Assembly: GCF_001956915.1 (NCBI RefSeq)
Contig: NZ_MLJO01000003.1
Coordinates: 124,001-188,000, forward strand
Reading direction: 5' to 3'
From: Intrasporangium flavum
GTDB taxonomy: Bacteria > Actinomycetota > Actinomycetes > Actinomycetales > Dermatophilaceae
Length of the DNA: 64,000 nucleotides
Below, in pieces: positions 52,221 to 63,438 of this stretch. The notes below the pieces were generated by a model. The model worked only from the letters and a program-made list of their open reading frames with translations. It searched no databases and had not been told where the DNA came from. How positions within the stretch are numbered: the stretch's first letter is position 1; every line of letters starts with the position of its first letter. Made by a program: the position numbers and the translations under genes.

Positions 52221-52345
52221 CGCGCCGCAGGGCGCGTCCGCGTCCACCCACAGCGTCCTGACAGCCGGTCCATGCCGACCTTTGAGTCGGCGCTCCTACC
52301 GTCACGCCGAAACACCTCTCAGACGGATGGATCGGACGGTGTGCG

Positions 52346-53632
52346 GTGGCCAGGTCTCGCCATGACGGCAGTCCTCGATCGTGGTACCGGAGCAGGGCCG
52401 TCGTGCTGCTCGCGGCCGTGCTCCTCCTCGCCGGTGGCGGCGGGGCGTGGGCCCTGACGCACCGGGCGAGCGACCCGACGGCGACCCGGACCCGCACCGT
52501 GACGGCGTCCCTGACGACGCTCCAGCAGACGGTCACGGCCTCCGGCACCATCGAGCCGGCGCAGCAGGCCGACCTGGCGTTCGGCAGCGCCGGCACCGTC
52601 ACGAGGCTGTCGGCGACGGTCGGGCAGAAGGTGACGACCGGTGAGCGGCTCGCGACGATCGACGACACGACGCTGCGCAGCCAGGTCGACCTCGCGTCGG
52701 CGCAGGTGACCCAGGCCCAGACCCAGGTCGATGCCAGCTCCACGGGAACGGCCGCGCAGCTGGCCTCGGCGCGCGCCCAGCTTGCGTCGGCGCAGGCCCG
52801 CCTGACCCAGGCGCAGGACGCGCTGTCCGCCGCGACGCTCACCGCACCGTTCGACGGCGTCGTCGCCGCGGTCGACGTGCAGGTCGGGGCGCGCGTCGGC
52901 GGATCCGGTTCCGGCAGCGGCGGTTCCGGTTCCGGCGGGTCGGGTGGCACCGGAGCGGCGGGTGCGTCGGGAGCCTCCACCTCGACCGGCGGCTCGGGCA
53001 CGACGGTCCTCACCGTCATCTCGACGTCGTCGTGGCTGGTGACGACCTCCGTGACCAACGCCGACCTGCCGAACGTCAAGGCCGGCCTGCAGGCCCAGGT
53101 GACGCCGACCGGTGCCACCCAGCCCCTGTTCGGCACGGTGAAGTCGGTGGGCATCATCGCCTCGTCCGGCTCGAGCGGCGCGGCCGAGTTCCCGGTGACG
53201 ATCGCCCTGACCGGGCACCCCACCGGCGTCTACGCGGGCACCACGGCGTCGGTGTCGATCATCGTGCGGCAGCTGCCCGACGTCCTCGTGGTCCCGACGC
53301 TGGCCGTGCGCACCGAGAACGGGGCCACCGTCGTGTCCCTCGTCCGAGGCGGCTCCACCGTGACGACGCCGGTGACGGTCGGGCAGGTGTTCGGCGCCCA
53401 GACCCAGGTGACCAAGGGCCTCTCGGAGGGCGACCAGGTCGTCATCGACCTCGGCACCCTCCAGCGCGGCACGACCGGCGGGACACCACCGAACGGGACC
53501 GGGACGGGCGGCCTCGGCGGCCGGGGCCTCGGCGGCTTCGGGGGTGGGGGCTTCGGCGGCGGTGGCGGCGGGTTCGGCGGTGGCGGAGGCGGATTCGGCG
53601 GCCAGGGTCGCACGAGCGGGCAGGGTGGGTGA
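52346..53632 (+). CDS. MacA/HlyD-type periplasmic adaptor protein
   Basis: A 428-residue membrane-anchored adaptor. An N-terminal anchor (AVVLLAAVLLLAGGGGAW, about 18-35) is followed by the first lipoyl half, a short Ala/Gln-rich coiled-coil hairpin (about 105-160), the second lipoyl half (ATLTAPFDGVVAAVDVQVG) with an unusual Gly/Ser-rich insert, and beta-barrel domains (ATVGQKVTTGERL, VVPTLAVRT). The last 45 residues are a Gly/Phe-rich tail (repeats of GGGGFGG). GTG 52346 is used. It is the first gene of a five-gene operon with an ABC ATPase and a MacB-like permease. Confidence 0.88.
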   Translation: MARSRHDGSPRSWYRSRAVVLLAAVLLLAGGGGAWALTHRASDPTATRTRTVTASLTTLQQTVTASGTIEPAQQADLAFGSAGTVTRLSATVGQKVTTGERLATIDDTTLRSQVDLASAQVTQAQTQVDASSTGTAAQLASARAQLASAQARLTQAQDALSAATLTAPFDGVVAAVDVQVGARVGGSGSGSGGSGSGGSGGTGAAGASGASTSTGGSGTTVLTVISTSSWLVTTSVTNADLPNVKAGLQAQVTPTGATQPLFGTVKSVGIIASSGSSGAAEFPVTIALTGHPTGVYAGTTASVSIIVRQLPDVLVVPTLAVRTENGATVVSLVRGGSTVTTPVTVGQVFGAQTQVTKGLSEGDQVVIDLGTLQRGTTGGTPPNGTGTGGLGGRGLGGFGGGGFGGGGGGFGGGGGGFGGQGRTSGQGG

Positions 53633-53636
53633 GGTC

Positions 53637-54337
53637 ATGGGCTCCCCCATCCTCGACCTCGCCGACGTCCGCAAGACCTACGCCACAGGCAGCATCGCCG
53701 TCGACGCCCTGCGCGGGGTGACGCTGTCCGTCGACGCCGGCGAGTACGTCGCCGTCATGGGCCCCTCGGGCTCGGGCAAGTCGACGCTCATGCACATCCT
53801 CGGCTGCCTCGACGTGCCGACCTCCGGCACGTACCACCTGGCCGGCGAGGACGTCAGCGGGATGGGCGAGCGCCAGCTCGCCGACGTGCGCAACCGCCGG
53901 ATCGGCTTCGTGTTCCAGCAGTTCAACCTCCTGCCGACGCTGAGCGCCTGGCGCAACGTCGAGCTGCCCCTCACCTACGCGGGGGTGGGGCGCGAGGAAC
54001 GACGCCGTCGCGCGGTCGAGGCCCTCGGACGCGTCGGGCTCGGCGACCGCGTCGAGCACCGACCCGGAGAGCTGAGCGGCGGTCAGCAGCAACGGGTCTC
54101 GGTGGCGCGCGCCCTCGTGACCGACCCCGACCTCGTCCTGGCCGACGAGCCCACGGGCAACCTCGACTCGACGTCGACCAACGAGGTCCTGGCCCTCTTC
54201 GACGAGCTGCACGCCCAGGGCCGCACCATCGTGCTCATCACGCACGAGTCGGACGTCGCGGCGCGGGCCGCTCGCATCGTGCACGTCCTCGACGGCCGCC
54301 TCGTGGCCGACGGCGCCGTGCCGGTGGGGGGCGCGCG

Positions 54338-54341
<4 letters not shown>
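53637..54341 (+). CDS. MacB/LolD-type ABC transporter ATPase
   Basis: A 234-residue ATPase that powers the adjacent FtsX-like permease. It has Walker A ([10 protein letters not shown]), the Q-loop [12 protein letters not shown], signature [15 protein letters not shown], Walker [14 protein letters not shown] and the switch His in [10 protein letters not shown]. The sequence is closest to the MacB/LolD group. ATG 53637 starts 4 bp after the adaptor stop. The next gene overlaps its stop by 4 bp. Confidence 0.95.
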
Positions 54342-55561
<1,220 letters not shown>

Positions 55562-55586
55562 CGTCCCGTCCGAATCGAGTGATCCC

Positions 55587-56529
<943 letters not shown>

Positions 56530-56537
<8 letters not shown>

Positions 56538-58590
56538 ACGAGGCACCACCCGACGTTGGACGGTCGTCGTCGTCGCGGCCGCCGTCGTCCTCGTGCTCGC
56601 CGGCGGCTACGCGGTGGGGCTGACACGGAGCACCGACCCGACCGGCAGCTACCGCACCGCGACGGTCGGGCGCGGGCCCGTGCAGCAGGTCCTGACGCTG
56701 ACCGGCACCGTGAGCCGCCTCGACGAGGTCACCGCGACGTTCCCGACATCGGGCACCGTGCGCAGGGTCGCGGTGCACGTCGGGCAGCGCGTCGCGCAGG
56801 GCCAGCTGCTCGCGACGATGGACCCGACCGACCTGCGCGCCGCCCTGCTCGCGGCCGACGCCCAGCTCGCCCACGCGCAGGCCTCGCTCGACGCCGACGA
56901 GAGCGCCACCTCGACCCCGACGACCTCGACCACCTCGACGGGCGGCTCGACGGGCTCGACCGGGTCGGCAGGGTCCCGGACGTCGTCCGCGACGAAGACC
57001 GCGACCGGAGGCTCCACCGGCGCCCCGACCGGCGCATCGACCGGGTCGAGCGGGTCGAGCGGGTCGAGCGGGTCGAGCCGGTCGACGGGTGGATCCGGCA
57101 GCCGGGCTGGCGGGGGCGCTCCGACCGGTTCCATCGACACCCGTTCGCTCGTCAGCGCCGTGGACCGCGCGCAGGCAGCGCTGGCGGCCCAGCAGACCGC
57201 GTGCGCGCCCGTGCTCGGAACGCCACCGCCCGGGGGCCGCGCCAGCCGGTCGCAGACCCGGACCGCATCGCCCGCGTCGACCGGTGCGGGCGCCACCGGC
57301 ACGCCGACGCCGGACCCCACCACGCCGGACGCCACGACCACCGGCACGCCGACCGTGCCCGCGACGACGACGCCACCCACGACGCCGACCACCTCGCCCA
57401 CCACTGCGCCCACTGAGCCCACTGCGTCACCCACCACTACGCCCACTGCGACCGGAGTGCCCACGGGCACCCCGACCACGTCACCGTCAGGCCCCACCGC
57501 GATGCAGCTCGCTGCCTGCGCGCTGGCCCTGCGCACGACCGCCGGAGCCCAGCAGGCCGCGTCCGCGCGGCTGACCAGCCTTGCGGCGCAGGTGTCCCGG
57601 GTCGCCACGCAGGTGGCCCGGGCGGCAGCTGCCGCGGCCGGGTCGTCCGGCTCGACCGGTGCCTCGCACTCCCCCGGGACGACCGGCTCGACCGGGACGA
57701 CCGGCTCCTCGAACACCGGCGGCGCGTCGGGATCGGCCTCACGCGCCGGAGCGACCCCGAACGCGGGCGCCACGGGCACGCAGAGCACCGCGAGCCGCGT
57801 CGCGTCGGACCGGGTCGCGGCGCTCCAGGCCCAGGCCTCGGTCGAGCAGGCGCAGGTCGACCTCGCCGGAGCGACGCTGAGGGCTCCCGTCGCCGGCGTC
57901 GTGGCGCAGGTCGACCTGACCGCGGGGTCCCCGGCGTCGACATCGAGCGGCATCGTCGTCGTCGGCGACGGCGCCGCCCAGGTGTCGGTGGCCGTCCCTC
58001 TCGCCAACGTCCACCTCGTCGCGGCCGGCCTGCCGTCCACGGTCACCCCGGCGGGCGCGACCACGGGCGTCGCCGGCAGCGTCACGTCGGTGGGGCTCCT
58101 GCCGACCGCCACCAGCGGGTCCACCTCGGGCAGCGGCTCGACGGCCACCGGGTCCGCCGGCACCGCGACCCCGAGCTACCCCGCCCAGGTGCTGGTGGCC
58201 CGCCCGCCCGCGGCCCTCGCCGCCGGCTCCACCGCCACCGTCTCGCTCGTCGTGGCGAGCACGCCCGACGCCGTGCGCCTGCCCGTGTCGGCCCTCGCCG
58301 GCAGGGACGGCGGCAGCGCCACGGTGCAGGTGCTCGCGGCCGGCACCCCGACCACCCGACGCGTCGTGCTGGGGGCGGTCGGCGGCGGGTGGGCGCAGGT
58401 GCTGACCGGCCTCACGGGCGGCGAGCAGGTCGTCGTCGCCGACCTGTCCGCGGCCCTGCCCACCGCGACGACCGGGCTGCGTGGCCTCGGGGGTGGTGGC
58501 TTCGGCGGGGGCGGGTTCGGCGGCGCGGGCGCCGGCCGGGGAGCCGGCGGAGCCGGGGGAACCGGAGGCACCGCGGGCCGGACCGGCTGA
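56530..58590 (+). CDS. Second HlyD/MacA-type adaptor with large low-complexity insert
   Basis: A 686-residue membrane-anchored adaptor, much longer than usual. Anchor at about 11-30; first lipoyl half (ATFPTSGTVRRVAVHVGQRV); start of the hairpin (LLAADAQLAHAQASLDADES). Then about 300 residues dominated by Ser, Thr, Gly and Pro interrupt the hairpin in two or three blocks, separated by short helical pieces (VSAVDRAQAALAAQQTAC, LTSLAAQVSRVATQV). The second lipoyl half (ATLRAPVAGVVAQVDLTAG), beta-barrel (VRLPVSALAGRDG) and a Gly-rich tail follow. GTG 56530 overlaps the previous stop by 8 bp. A 9-bp tandem DNA repeat lies in the insert. Confidence 0.85.
57042..57077 (+). repeat. Four perfect 9-bp tandem repeats (CGGGTCGAG)
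   Basis: Four exact copies of CGGGTCGAG, followed by a degenerate fifth, inside the low-complexity insert of the second adaptor. They encode Ser-Ser-Gly units. Because the unit is a multiple of three, copy-number change would alter linker length without shifting the frame. Confidence 0.85.
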
Positions 58591-58611
58591 GCCGGCGTCG
58601 AGCCGGACCGG

Positions 58612-59286
58612 TCAGCCCTGCTCCCGCTCCCGGTCCGGCTCCTCGTCCGGCTCCTCGTCCGCATCCTCGTCGGAGTCCTCGAGGTGCTCGATCCGGCGCT
58701 GGCGCCACCAGCCGATGACGTTGTTCTGGTGGCGCCACAGCACGAGCAGCCCGATCGCCGTGAGCCACCAGCCGGTCCACACGTCACCCGGCGCGTGCCC
58801 GGTCCACACGAGCACCGCGACGACGAGCATCGACAGGGCCCCGAAGATCGACCCCGCCGCCACCCAGCGGGTCACGGCCACGGCGACGACGAAGACGACC
58901 ACGACGACGAGCGCGACCCAGGGGTGCACGCCGAGCACGGCCCCGAGCGTCGTGGCGACACCCTTGCCACCGCGTCCGCGCAGGAACGGCGACCAGATGT
59001 GCCCGAGCACCGCGGCGATGCCGACGGCGTACGCGGCGTGGGCGCCGAAGACGTGACCCGCGACGAGCGTCGGAACCAGGCCCTTGAGCACGTCGAGGAC
59101 GCCGACGAGCACGCCCCACTTGCGCCCGAGCACGCGTCCGGCGTTGGTGGCGCCCGGGTTGCCCGAGCCCGACGTCGAGAGGTCCTTGCCGAGCAGTCGG
59201 GCGACGCCGGTCGCAGGGTTGAGCGAGCCGACGAGGAAGGCCGCGAGGACCAGGCCGGCCCAGGCGAGCACGGAACCGGCGGTCAC
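58612..59286 (-). CDS. plsY: Acyl-phosphate glycerol-3-phosphate acyltransferase PlsY
   Basis: A 224-residue inner-membrane enzyme that acylates glycerol-3-phosphate with acyl-phosphate, the first step of phospholipid synthesis. It has about five to seven helices and the PlsY motifs GSLNPATGVARLLGKDL, GSGNPGATNAGRVLG and FLRGRGGKGVATTLG. The C-terminal about 25 residues are an acidic Glu/Asp-rich tail, not typical of the family. GTG 59286 overlaps the degV stop by 4 bp, so the two form a lipid-related operon. Confidence 0.95.
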   Translation of the reverse strand: MTAGSVLAWAGLVLAAFLVGSLNPATGVARLLGKDLSTSGSGNPGATNAGRVLGRKWGVLVGVLDVLKGLVPTLVAGHVFGAHAAYAVGIAAVLGHIWSPFLRGRGGKGVATTLGAVLGVHPWVALVVVVVFVVAVAVTRWVAAGSIFGALSMLVVAVLVWTGHAPGDVWTGWWLTAIGLLVLWRHQNNVIGWWRQRRIEHLEDSDEDADEEPDEEPDREREQG

Positions 59287-60170
59287 GGCCGGGCGCCCTC
59301 CTCGGCCTCGGGGAGCGGCTCGCCCGGTCGCGGTGACACGGCGATGGCGACGGTCCCGGGCCCGACGTGCGCCCCCACCACCGCCCCGAGCTCGACGACG
59401 AGCACCTGCGGGGACCCCGGCACCTGGGTACGCAGGTGGGCCGCGATCTGGTCGGCGCGCTCGGCGGCGTCGAGGTGGTGCACGGCGAGGTCGACGGCGA
59501 GGCCGCCGGCCCGGACGTGCTCGAGCACCATCGCCTCGATCCGCGCGACGGCGCGCGCCGAGGTGCGCACCTTCTCGACGGGCACGATGCGACCGCCGCG
59601 CACCGCGAGGATCGGCTTGATCGCGAGCGCCGAGCCGAGCAGGGCCGACGCGGCGCCGATGCGTCCGCCCCGGCGCAGGTGCTCGAGCGTGTCGACGTAG
59701 AAGAGCACCCCGGAGGGCTCGAGCCGCTCGCGCACGGCGGCCGCCACCGCGGTCGCGTCGGCGCCGCCGCGAGCGGCCTCGGCGCCGGCGACGACGGCGA
59801 AGCCCATGGCCATCCCGATGGTCTCGCTGTCGACGACCTCGACCGGCACGGGCGCCTCGGCCGCGGCGATCCGGGCGGCCTCGAGGGTGCCGGACATCTG
59901 CGAGGACAGGTGGACCGAGACGATCGCGTCGGCGCCGTCGGCGGCGAGCCGCTCGTAGGTGTCGGCGAAGACCTGCGGCGTCGGGCGCGAGGTCGTGACG
60001 ATCGTGTACTCGCGCAGCGCGGCCGCGACCTCCTGCGAGGTGATGTCGTGGCCCTCGACGTGGTCGCGACCGCCGACGACGACGTGCAGCGGCACGACCT
60101 CGATGCCGTGCCGCTCGACGTCGGCGGCCGGCAGGTAGGCCGTCGAGTCGGTGACGATGCGGGTGGTCAC
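59283..60170 (-). CDS. DegV family fatty-acid-binding protein
   Basis: A 295-residue cytoplasmic protein that binds a fatty acid and can present it for phosphorylation by a FakA-type kinase. Typical features are TRIVTDSTAYLPAADVERHGI at the start, the TSRPTPQVFADTYERL motif, VHLSSQMSGTLEAARIAA, VVDSETIGMAMGF, and YVDTLEHLRRGGRIG. GTG 60170 follows AAGGAG; the longer frame upstream has no support. It is coupled to plsY, which uses acyl-phosphates, fitting a FakB-like role. No FakA gene is in the window. Confidence 0.92.
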   Translation of the reverse strand: MTTRIVTDSTAYLPAADVERHGIEVVPLHVVVGGRDHVEGHDITSQEVAAALREYTIVTTSRPTPQVFADTYERLAADGADAIVSVHLSSQMSGTLEAARIAAAEAPVPVEVVDSETIGMAMGFAVVAGAEAARGGADATAVAAAVRERLEPSGVLFYVDTLEHLRRGGRIGAASALLGSALAIKPILAVRGGRIVPVEKVRTSARAVARIEAMVLEHVRAGGLAVDLAVHHLDAAERADQIAAHLRTQVPGSPQVLVVELGAVVGAHVGPGTVAIAVSPRPGEPLPEAEEGARP

Positions 60171-60220
60171 GGCTCGCTCCTTCCGCCGGGTCGTGCGGCC
60201 TCCAGGTGGTCCCAACGTAC

Positions 60221-60259
60221 CGGCACCGGACGCGTCCGTCGGGGACGCGTCCGGTGCCG
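60221..60259 (-). terminator. Hairpin terminator after leuS
   Basis: A perfect 17-bp stem (60221-60237 with 60243-60259) around GTCGG, 35 bp beyond the leuS stop and before the degV start on the same strand. No T-run follows. It is the strongest hairpin in the window. Confidence 0.8.
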
Positions 60260-60294
60260 TGGGTCGGGCGCCCGGGCGGGTCGGCCCGGAGGCG

Positions 60295-63264
60295 TCAGGC
60301 CGGGACGACGTTGACGAGCTTCGGTGCGCGCACGATGACGGTCCGCACGCCGTTCTCGGTGGCCGCCTGCACCTTGGGCCGGGCGAGGACGAGCTCGCGC
60401 AGCGCGTCCTCGGTGATGTCGGGCCTCACCTCGACGCGGTCGCGCACCTTGCCCTTGATCTGCACGACGCAGGTGACCTGCTCCTGCACGATCTTGCTCG
60501 CGTCGCTCTCGGGGAACGCCGCGAAGGCGACGCCGCCGGCGTGCCCCAGGCGGGCCCACATCTCCTCGGCGATGTGCGGGGCGATCGGCGACACCATGAG
60601 CACGAGCGCCTCGACGACCTCGCGCGGCGGCACGTCGAGCTTGGTCACGGCGTTGTTGAGCTCGATGAGCTTGGCGATCGCGGTGTTGAAGCGCAGGCCC
60701 TCGAAGTCCTCGCGGACGCCGGCGATGGTCTGGTGCAGCTGGGTCGTCAGCGCCTGGTCGGGCTCGACGTCGCCGACCCGCGCCTCGCCGGTGGCCTCGT
60801 CGACGACGTTGCGCCACAGCCGCTGCAGGAAGCGCTGGCTGCCGACGACGGCGCGGATCTCCCACGGCTTGGACAGCTCGAGCGGGCCCATCGACATCTC
60901 GTAGACGCGGAAGGTGTCGGCACCGTAGGCGTCATACATCTCGTCGGGGCTCACCGAGTTCTTCAGCGACTTGCCGATCTTGCCGTACTCGCGGTTGACC
61001 GGCTGGCCCTCCCACGTGAACGTCGGCTCCGCGCCGTGCCCGCCGGCATGCTCCTCCACCTCGGCCGCCGGCACGTACTGCCCGCGGGCGTCGGTGTAGG
61101 CGTAGGCCTGGATGTAGCCCTGCGAGAAGTACTTGCGGAACGGCTCCTCGCTGCGCACGTGGCCGAGGTCGAACAGCACCTTGTGCCAGAACCGCGCGTA
61201 GAGCAGGTGGAGCACCGCGTGCTCGACGCCGCCGACGTAGAGGTCGACGCCGCCGGGGTCGCGGGTGCCGGCCGGCGCGCCCTCGACGGTCTCGTCGTGG
61301 CGGGCCAGCCAGTACGCCTCGTTCTCGGGGTCGACGAAGGCCTCGTGGTTGGCCGGGTCGAGGTAGCGCAGGTAGTACCAGCACGAGCCGGCCCAGTTCG
61401 GCATGGTGTTCGTCTCGCGCCGGAAGGACCGGGTGCCGCGACCGTCGCCGAGGTCGACCTCGACGTTGACCCACTCGGGCACGCGCGACAGCGGCGGCTC
61501 GGGGCTGCTCGACGCGTCGTCGGGGTCGAACGTCTTCGGCGAGTAGTCGGGCACGTCCGGCAGCGTCAGCGGCAGCTCGGCGTCCGGCACCGGGTGGGCG
61601 ACGCCGTCGGCGTCGTACATGATCGGGAACGGCTCACCCCAGTAGCGCTGGCGGCTGAAGAGCCAGTCGCGCAGGCGGTAGTTGACGGTGCCGTGGCCGG
61701 TGCCCTCCTGCTCGAGGAACGCGATGATGCGCTCCTTGGCCTCGCCGACGTGCAGGCCGTCGAGGGAGATGCGCTCGTTGCTCGAGTTGATCGCGACGCC
61801 GTCACCGAGGAACGGCTGGTCGTCGGGGTGGCCCTCGGTCGGCTGCACGGTGCGCACGATCGGGATGTCGAACTTCTCGGCGAACTCCCAGTCGCGGGTG
61901 TCCTGCCCGGGCACGGCCATGATCGCGCCGGTGCCGTAGCCCATCAGCACGTAGTCGGCGACGAAGACCGGGATCGACTGTCCCGTCAGCGGGTTCGTGG
62001 CCCACGAGCCGGTGAACACACCGGTCTTGTCCCGGCCCTCGGTCTGCCGCTCGACGTCACCCTTGCGCGAGGCGGCGAGCCGGTAGGCGGCCACCGCGGC
62101 GGCCGGCGTGCCGGACGTGTCGGCATCGTCGCCGCGCCAGCCGGCCTCGGTGCCCTCCGGCCAGTCGCCCTGCGGCACCAGCGAGTCCACGAGCGGGTGC
62201 TCGGGCGCGACGACCATGAAGGTCGCGCCGAAGATCGTGTCGGGACGCGTCGTGAAGACCTCGATGCCGGCCTGCTCACCCGCGGTCGTGACGACCGGGA
62301 AGGTGACGCGGGCGCCCTGCGAGCGGCCGATCCAGTTGCGCTGCAGGCGCTTGACGTTCTCGGGCCAGTCGACGCCGTCGAGGTCGTCGGCCAGGCGGTC
62401 GGCGTAGGAGGTGATGCGCATCATCCACTGCGAGAGGTTGCGCTTGAAGACCGGGAAGTTGCCACGCTCGGACCGGCCCTCGTTCGTGACCTCCTCGTTG
62501 GACAGGACGGTGCCCAGGCCGGGGCACCAGTTGACCGGCGCCTCGGACTGGTAGGCGAGGCGGTAGCCCTCCAGGACCTTGGCCCGGTCGGTGGCGTCCA
62601 GCTCGGCCCAGGGACGGCCGTCGTCGGAGGTGGCGGTGCGCTCACCGGAGTCGAGCAGCTCGACGAGCTCGCTGATCGGGCGCGCCCGCCCCAGGCCACC
62701 GTCCTCGCGCACCGCGTCGGCGTCGTACCAGGCGTCCCAGATCTGCAGGAAGATCCACTGGGTCCACTTGTAGTAGTCCTCGTCGATCGTCGCGAACGTG
62801 CGCCGGTTGTCGAAGCCCAGCCCGAGGCGTCGCAGCTGGCGCTTCATGTTCGTCATGTTCTCCTCGGTGGTCTTCCGAGGGTGCTGGCCGGTCTGGACCG
62901 CGTACTGCTCCGCGGGCAGGCCGAACGCGTCGTAGCCGAGGGCGTGCAGGACGTTGCGGCCCTGCATGCGGTGGTAGCGGCTGTAGACGTCGGTGGCGAT
63001 GTAGCCGAGGGGGTGGCCGACGTGCAGGCCGACGCCGCTCGGGTAGGGGAACATGTCGAGGACGATCAGCTTGCGCCCGAGCGCCGCGACCTTGTCGGGC
63101 TCGGCCCACGGGCCGGCCGGGTTCGGGGCCGCGAAGGTGCCCTCCTCCTCCCAGCGGTCCTGCCACGCGACCTCGATGTCGCGGGCCATGGCCGCGGTGT
63201 AGCGGTGCGGCGTGTCGTCGGTCTGCGGGCGCTCGGACGTCTGGTTCTCGCTGGCCTGGCTCAT
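60295..63264 (-). CDS. leuS: Leucine--tRNA ligase
   Basis: A 989-residue class I synthetase that charges tRNA-Leu. The HIGH motif appears as HVGHPLGY and the KMSKS motif as [14 protein letters not shown]. The CP1 editing domain is intact ([21 protein letters not shown], then the [19 protein letters not shown] segment), and the anticodon-binding and C-terminal domains finish with a [16 protein letters not shown] stretch. It is slightly longer than Escherichia coli LeuS because of insertions in the editing and zinc regions, as usual in actinobacteria. ATG 63264 is the family start. Its leader carries a leucine-rich peptide and terminator, so expression is probably attenuated. Confidence 0.98.
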   Translation of the reverse strand: MSQASENQTSERPQTDDTPHRYTAAMARDIEVAWQDRWEEEGTFAAPNPAGPWAEPDKVAALGRKLIVLDMFPYPSGVGLHVGHPLGYIATDVYSRYHRMQGRNVLHALGYDAFGLPAEQYAVQTGQHPRKTTEENMTNMKRQLRRLGLGFDNRRTFATIDEDYYKWTQWIFLQIWDAWYDADAVREDGGLGRARPISELVELLDSGERTATSDDGRPWAELDATDRAKVLEGYRLAYQSEAPVNWCPGLGTVLSNEEVTNEGRSERGNFPVFKRNLSQWMMRITSYADRLADDLDGVDWPENVKRLQRNWIGRSQGARVTFPVVTTAGEQAGIEVFTTRPDTIFGATFMVVAPEHPLVDSLVPQGDWPEGTEAGWRGDDADTSGTPAAAVAAYRLAASRKGDVERQTEGRDKTGVFTGSWATNPLTGQSIPVFVADYVLMGYGTGAIMAVPGQDTRDWEFAEKFDIPIVRTVQPTEGHPDDQPFLGDGVAINSSNERISLDGLHVGEAKERIIAFLEQEGTGHGTVNYRLRDWLFSRQRYWGEPFPIMYDADGVAHPVPDAELPLTLPDVPDYSPKTFDPDDASSSPEPPLSRVPEWVNVEVDLGDGRGTRSFRRETNTMPNWAGSCWYYLRYLDPANHEAFVDPENEAYWLARHDETVEGAPAGTRDPGGVDLYVGGVEHAVLHLLYARFWHKVLFDLGHVRSEEPFRKYFSQGYIQAYAYTDARGQYVPAAEVEEHAGGHGAEPTFTWEGQPVNREYGKIGKSLKNSVSPDEMYDAYGADTFRVYEMSMGPLELSKPWEIRAVVGSQRFLQRLWRNVVDEATGEARVGDVEPDQALTTQLHQTIAGVREDFEGLRFNTAIAKLIELNNAVTKLDVPPREVVEALVLMVSPIAPHIAEEMWARLGHAGGVAFAAFPESDASKIVQEQVTCVVQIKGKVRDRVEVRPDITEDALRELVLARPKVQAATENGVRTVIVRAPKLVNVVPA

Positions 63265-63303
63265 GTCTTCTCTCTCGTCACTGGTCGCCGGGGCAAAAGA
63301 AAA

Positions 63304-63321
63304 CCCCTCGCACAGGAGGGG
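63304..63321 (-). terminator. Leader terminator (attenuator) of leuS
   Basis: On the minus strand CCCCTC (63321-63316) pairs with GAGGGG (63309-63304), followed directly by TTTTCTTTT (63303-63295). It is the only intrinsic terminator in the window with a real T-run, and it lies inside the leuS leader, 31 bp before the start codon. With the leucine leader peptide upstream it forms a classical attenuator. Confidence 0.8.
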
Positions 63322-63322
63322 G

Positions 63323-63366
63323 AGCCGCGCTGATGTCGGGTGACCCCGACGTTGCTCAACGCGGCT
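63323..63366 (-). promoter_or_regulatory. Leader stem with internal hairpin, proposed switch of the leuS attenuator
   Basis: In the leader RNA, AGCCGCGUUG (63366-63357, last codons of the leader peptide and its stop) can pair over 10 bp, with one G-U, with CAGCGCGGCU (63332-63323) just before the terminator. Inside it is the hairpin GTCGGG-TGAC-CCCGAC (63335-63350). Ribosome position on the leader peptide would decide whether this stem forms. The exact antiterminator pairing was not worked out. Confidence 0.5.
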
Positions 63367-63391
63367 GCGGAAGGAGGAGCAGACCAGCCAT
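63356..63391 (-). CDS. leuS leader peptide, leucine-rich
   Basis: An 11-codon frame encoding [11 protein letters not shown] and stop, with four consecutive Leu codons using three different codons (CTG CTC CTC CTT). There is no ribosome binding site, but the -10 like TAACCT (63404-63399) ends 7 bases before the ATG, so a leaderless message is expected. Stalling at the Leu codons when charged tRNA-Leu is low would control the downstream terminator and therefore leuS. Confidence 0.8.
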   Translation of the reverse strand: MAGLLLLPQPR

Positions 63392-63398
63392 GGGGCCA

Positions 63399-63404
63399 AG
63401 GTTA
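63399..63404 (-). promoter_or_regulatory. -10 element of the leuS leader
   Basis: TAACCT on the minus strand, with seven bases to the ATG of the leader peptide. The -35 region at the usual distance (GCAGGG) is poor, as is common in actinobacteria. The site lies between the YhhN gene end and the leader peptide, so leuS has its own promoter. Confidence 0.5.
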
Positions 63405-63421
63405 GCGCAGCACGCCCATCC

Positions 63422-63436
63422 CCTGCCGAGGGCAGG
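63422..63436 (-). terminator. Short hairpin after the YhhN gene
   Basis: CCTGCC-GAG-GGCAGG, a 6-bp stem starting 2 bp after the YhhN stop codon and before the leuS leader promoter. It is short and has no T-run, so its termination strength is uncertain. Confidence 0.4.
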
Positions 63437-63438
63437 TG

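Noticed and set aside
60151..63333. 1060-codon plus-strand open frame opposite leuS
   Set aside because: Antisense shadow of leuS, which has full-length conserved motifs.
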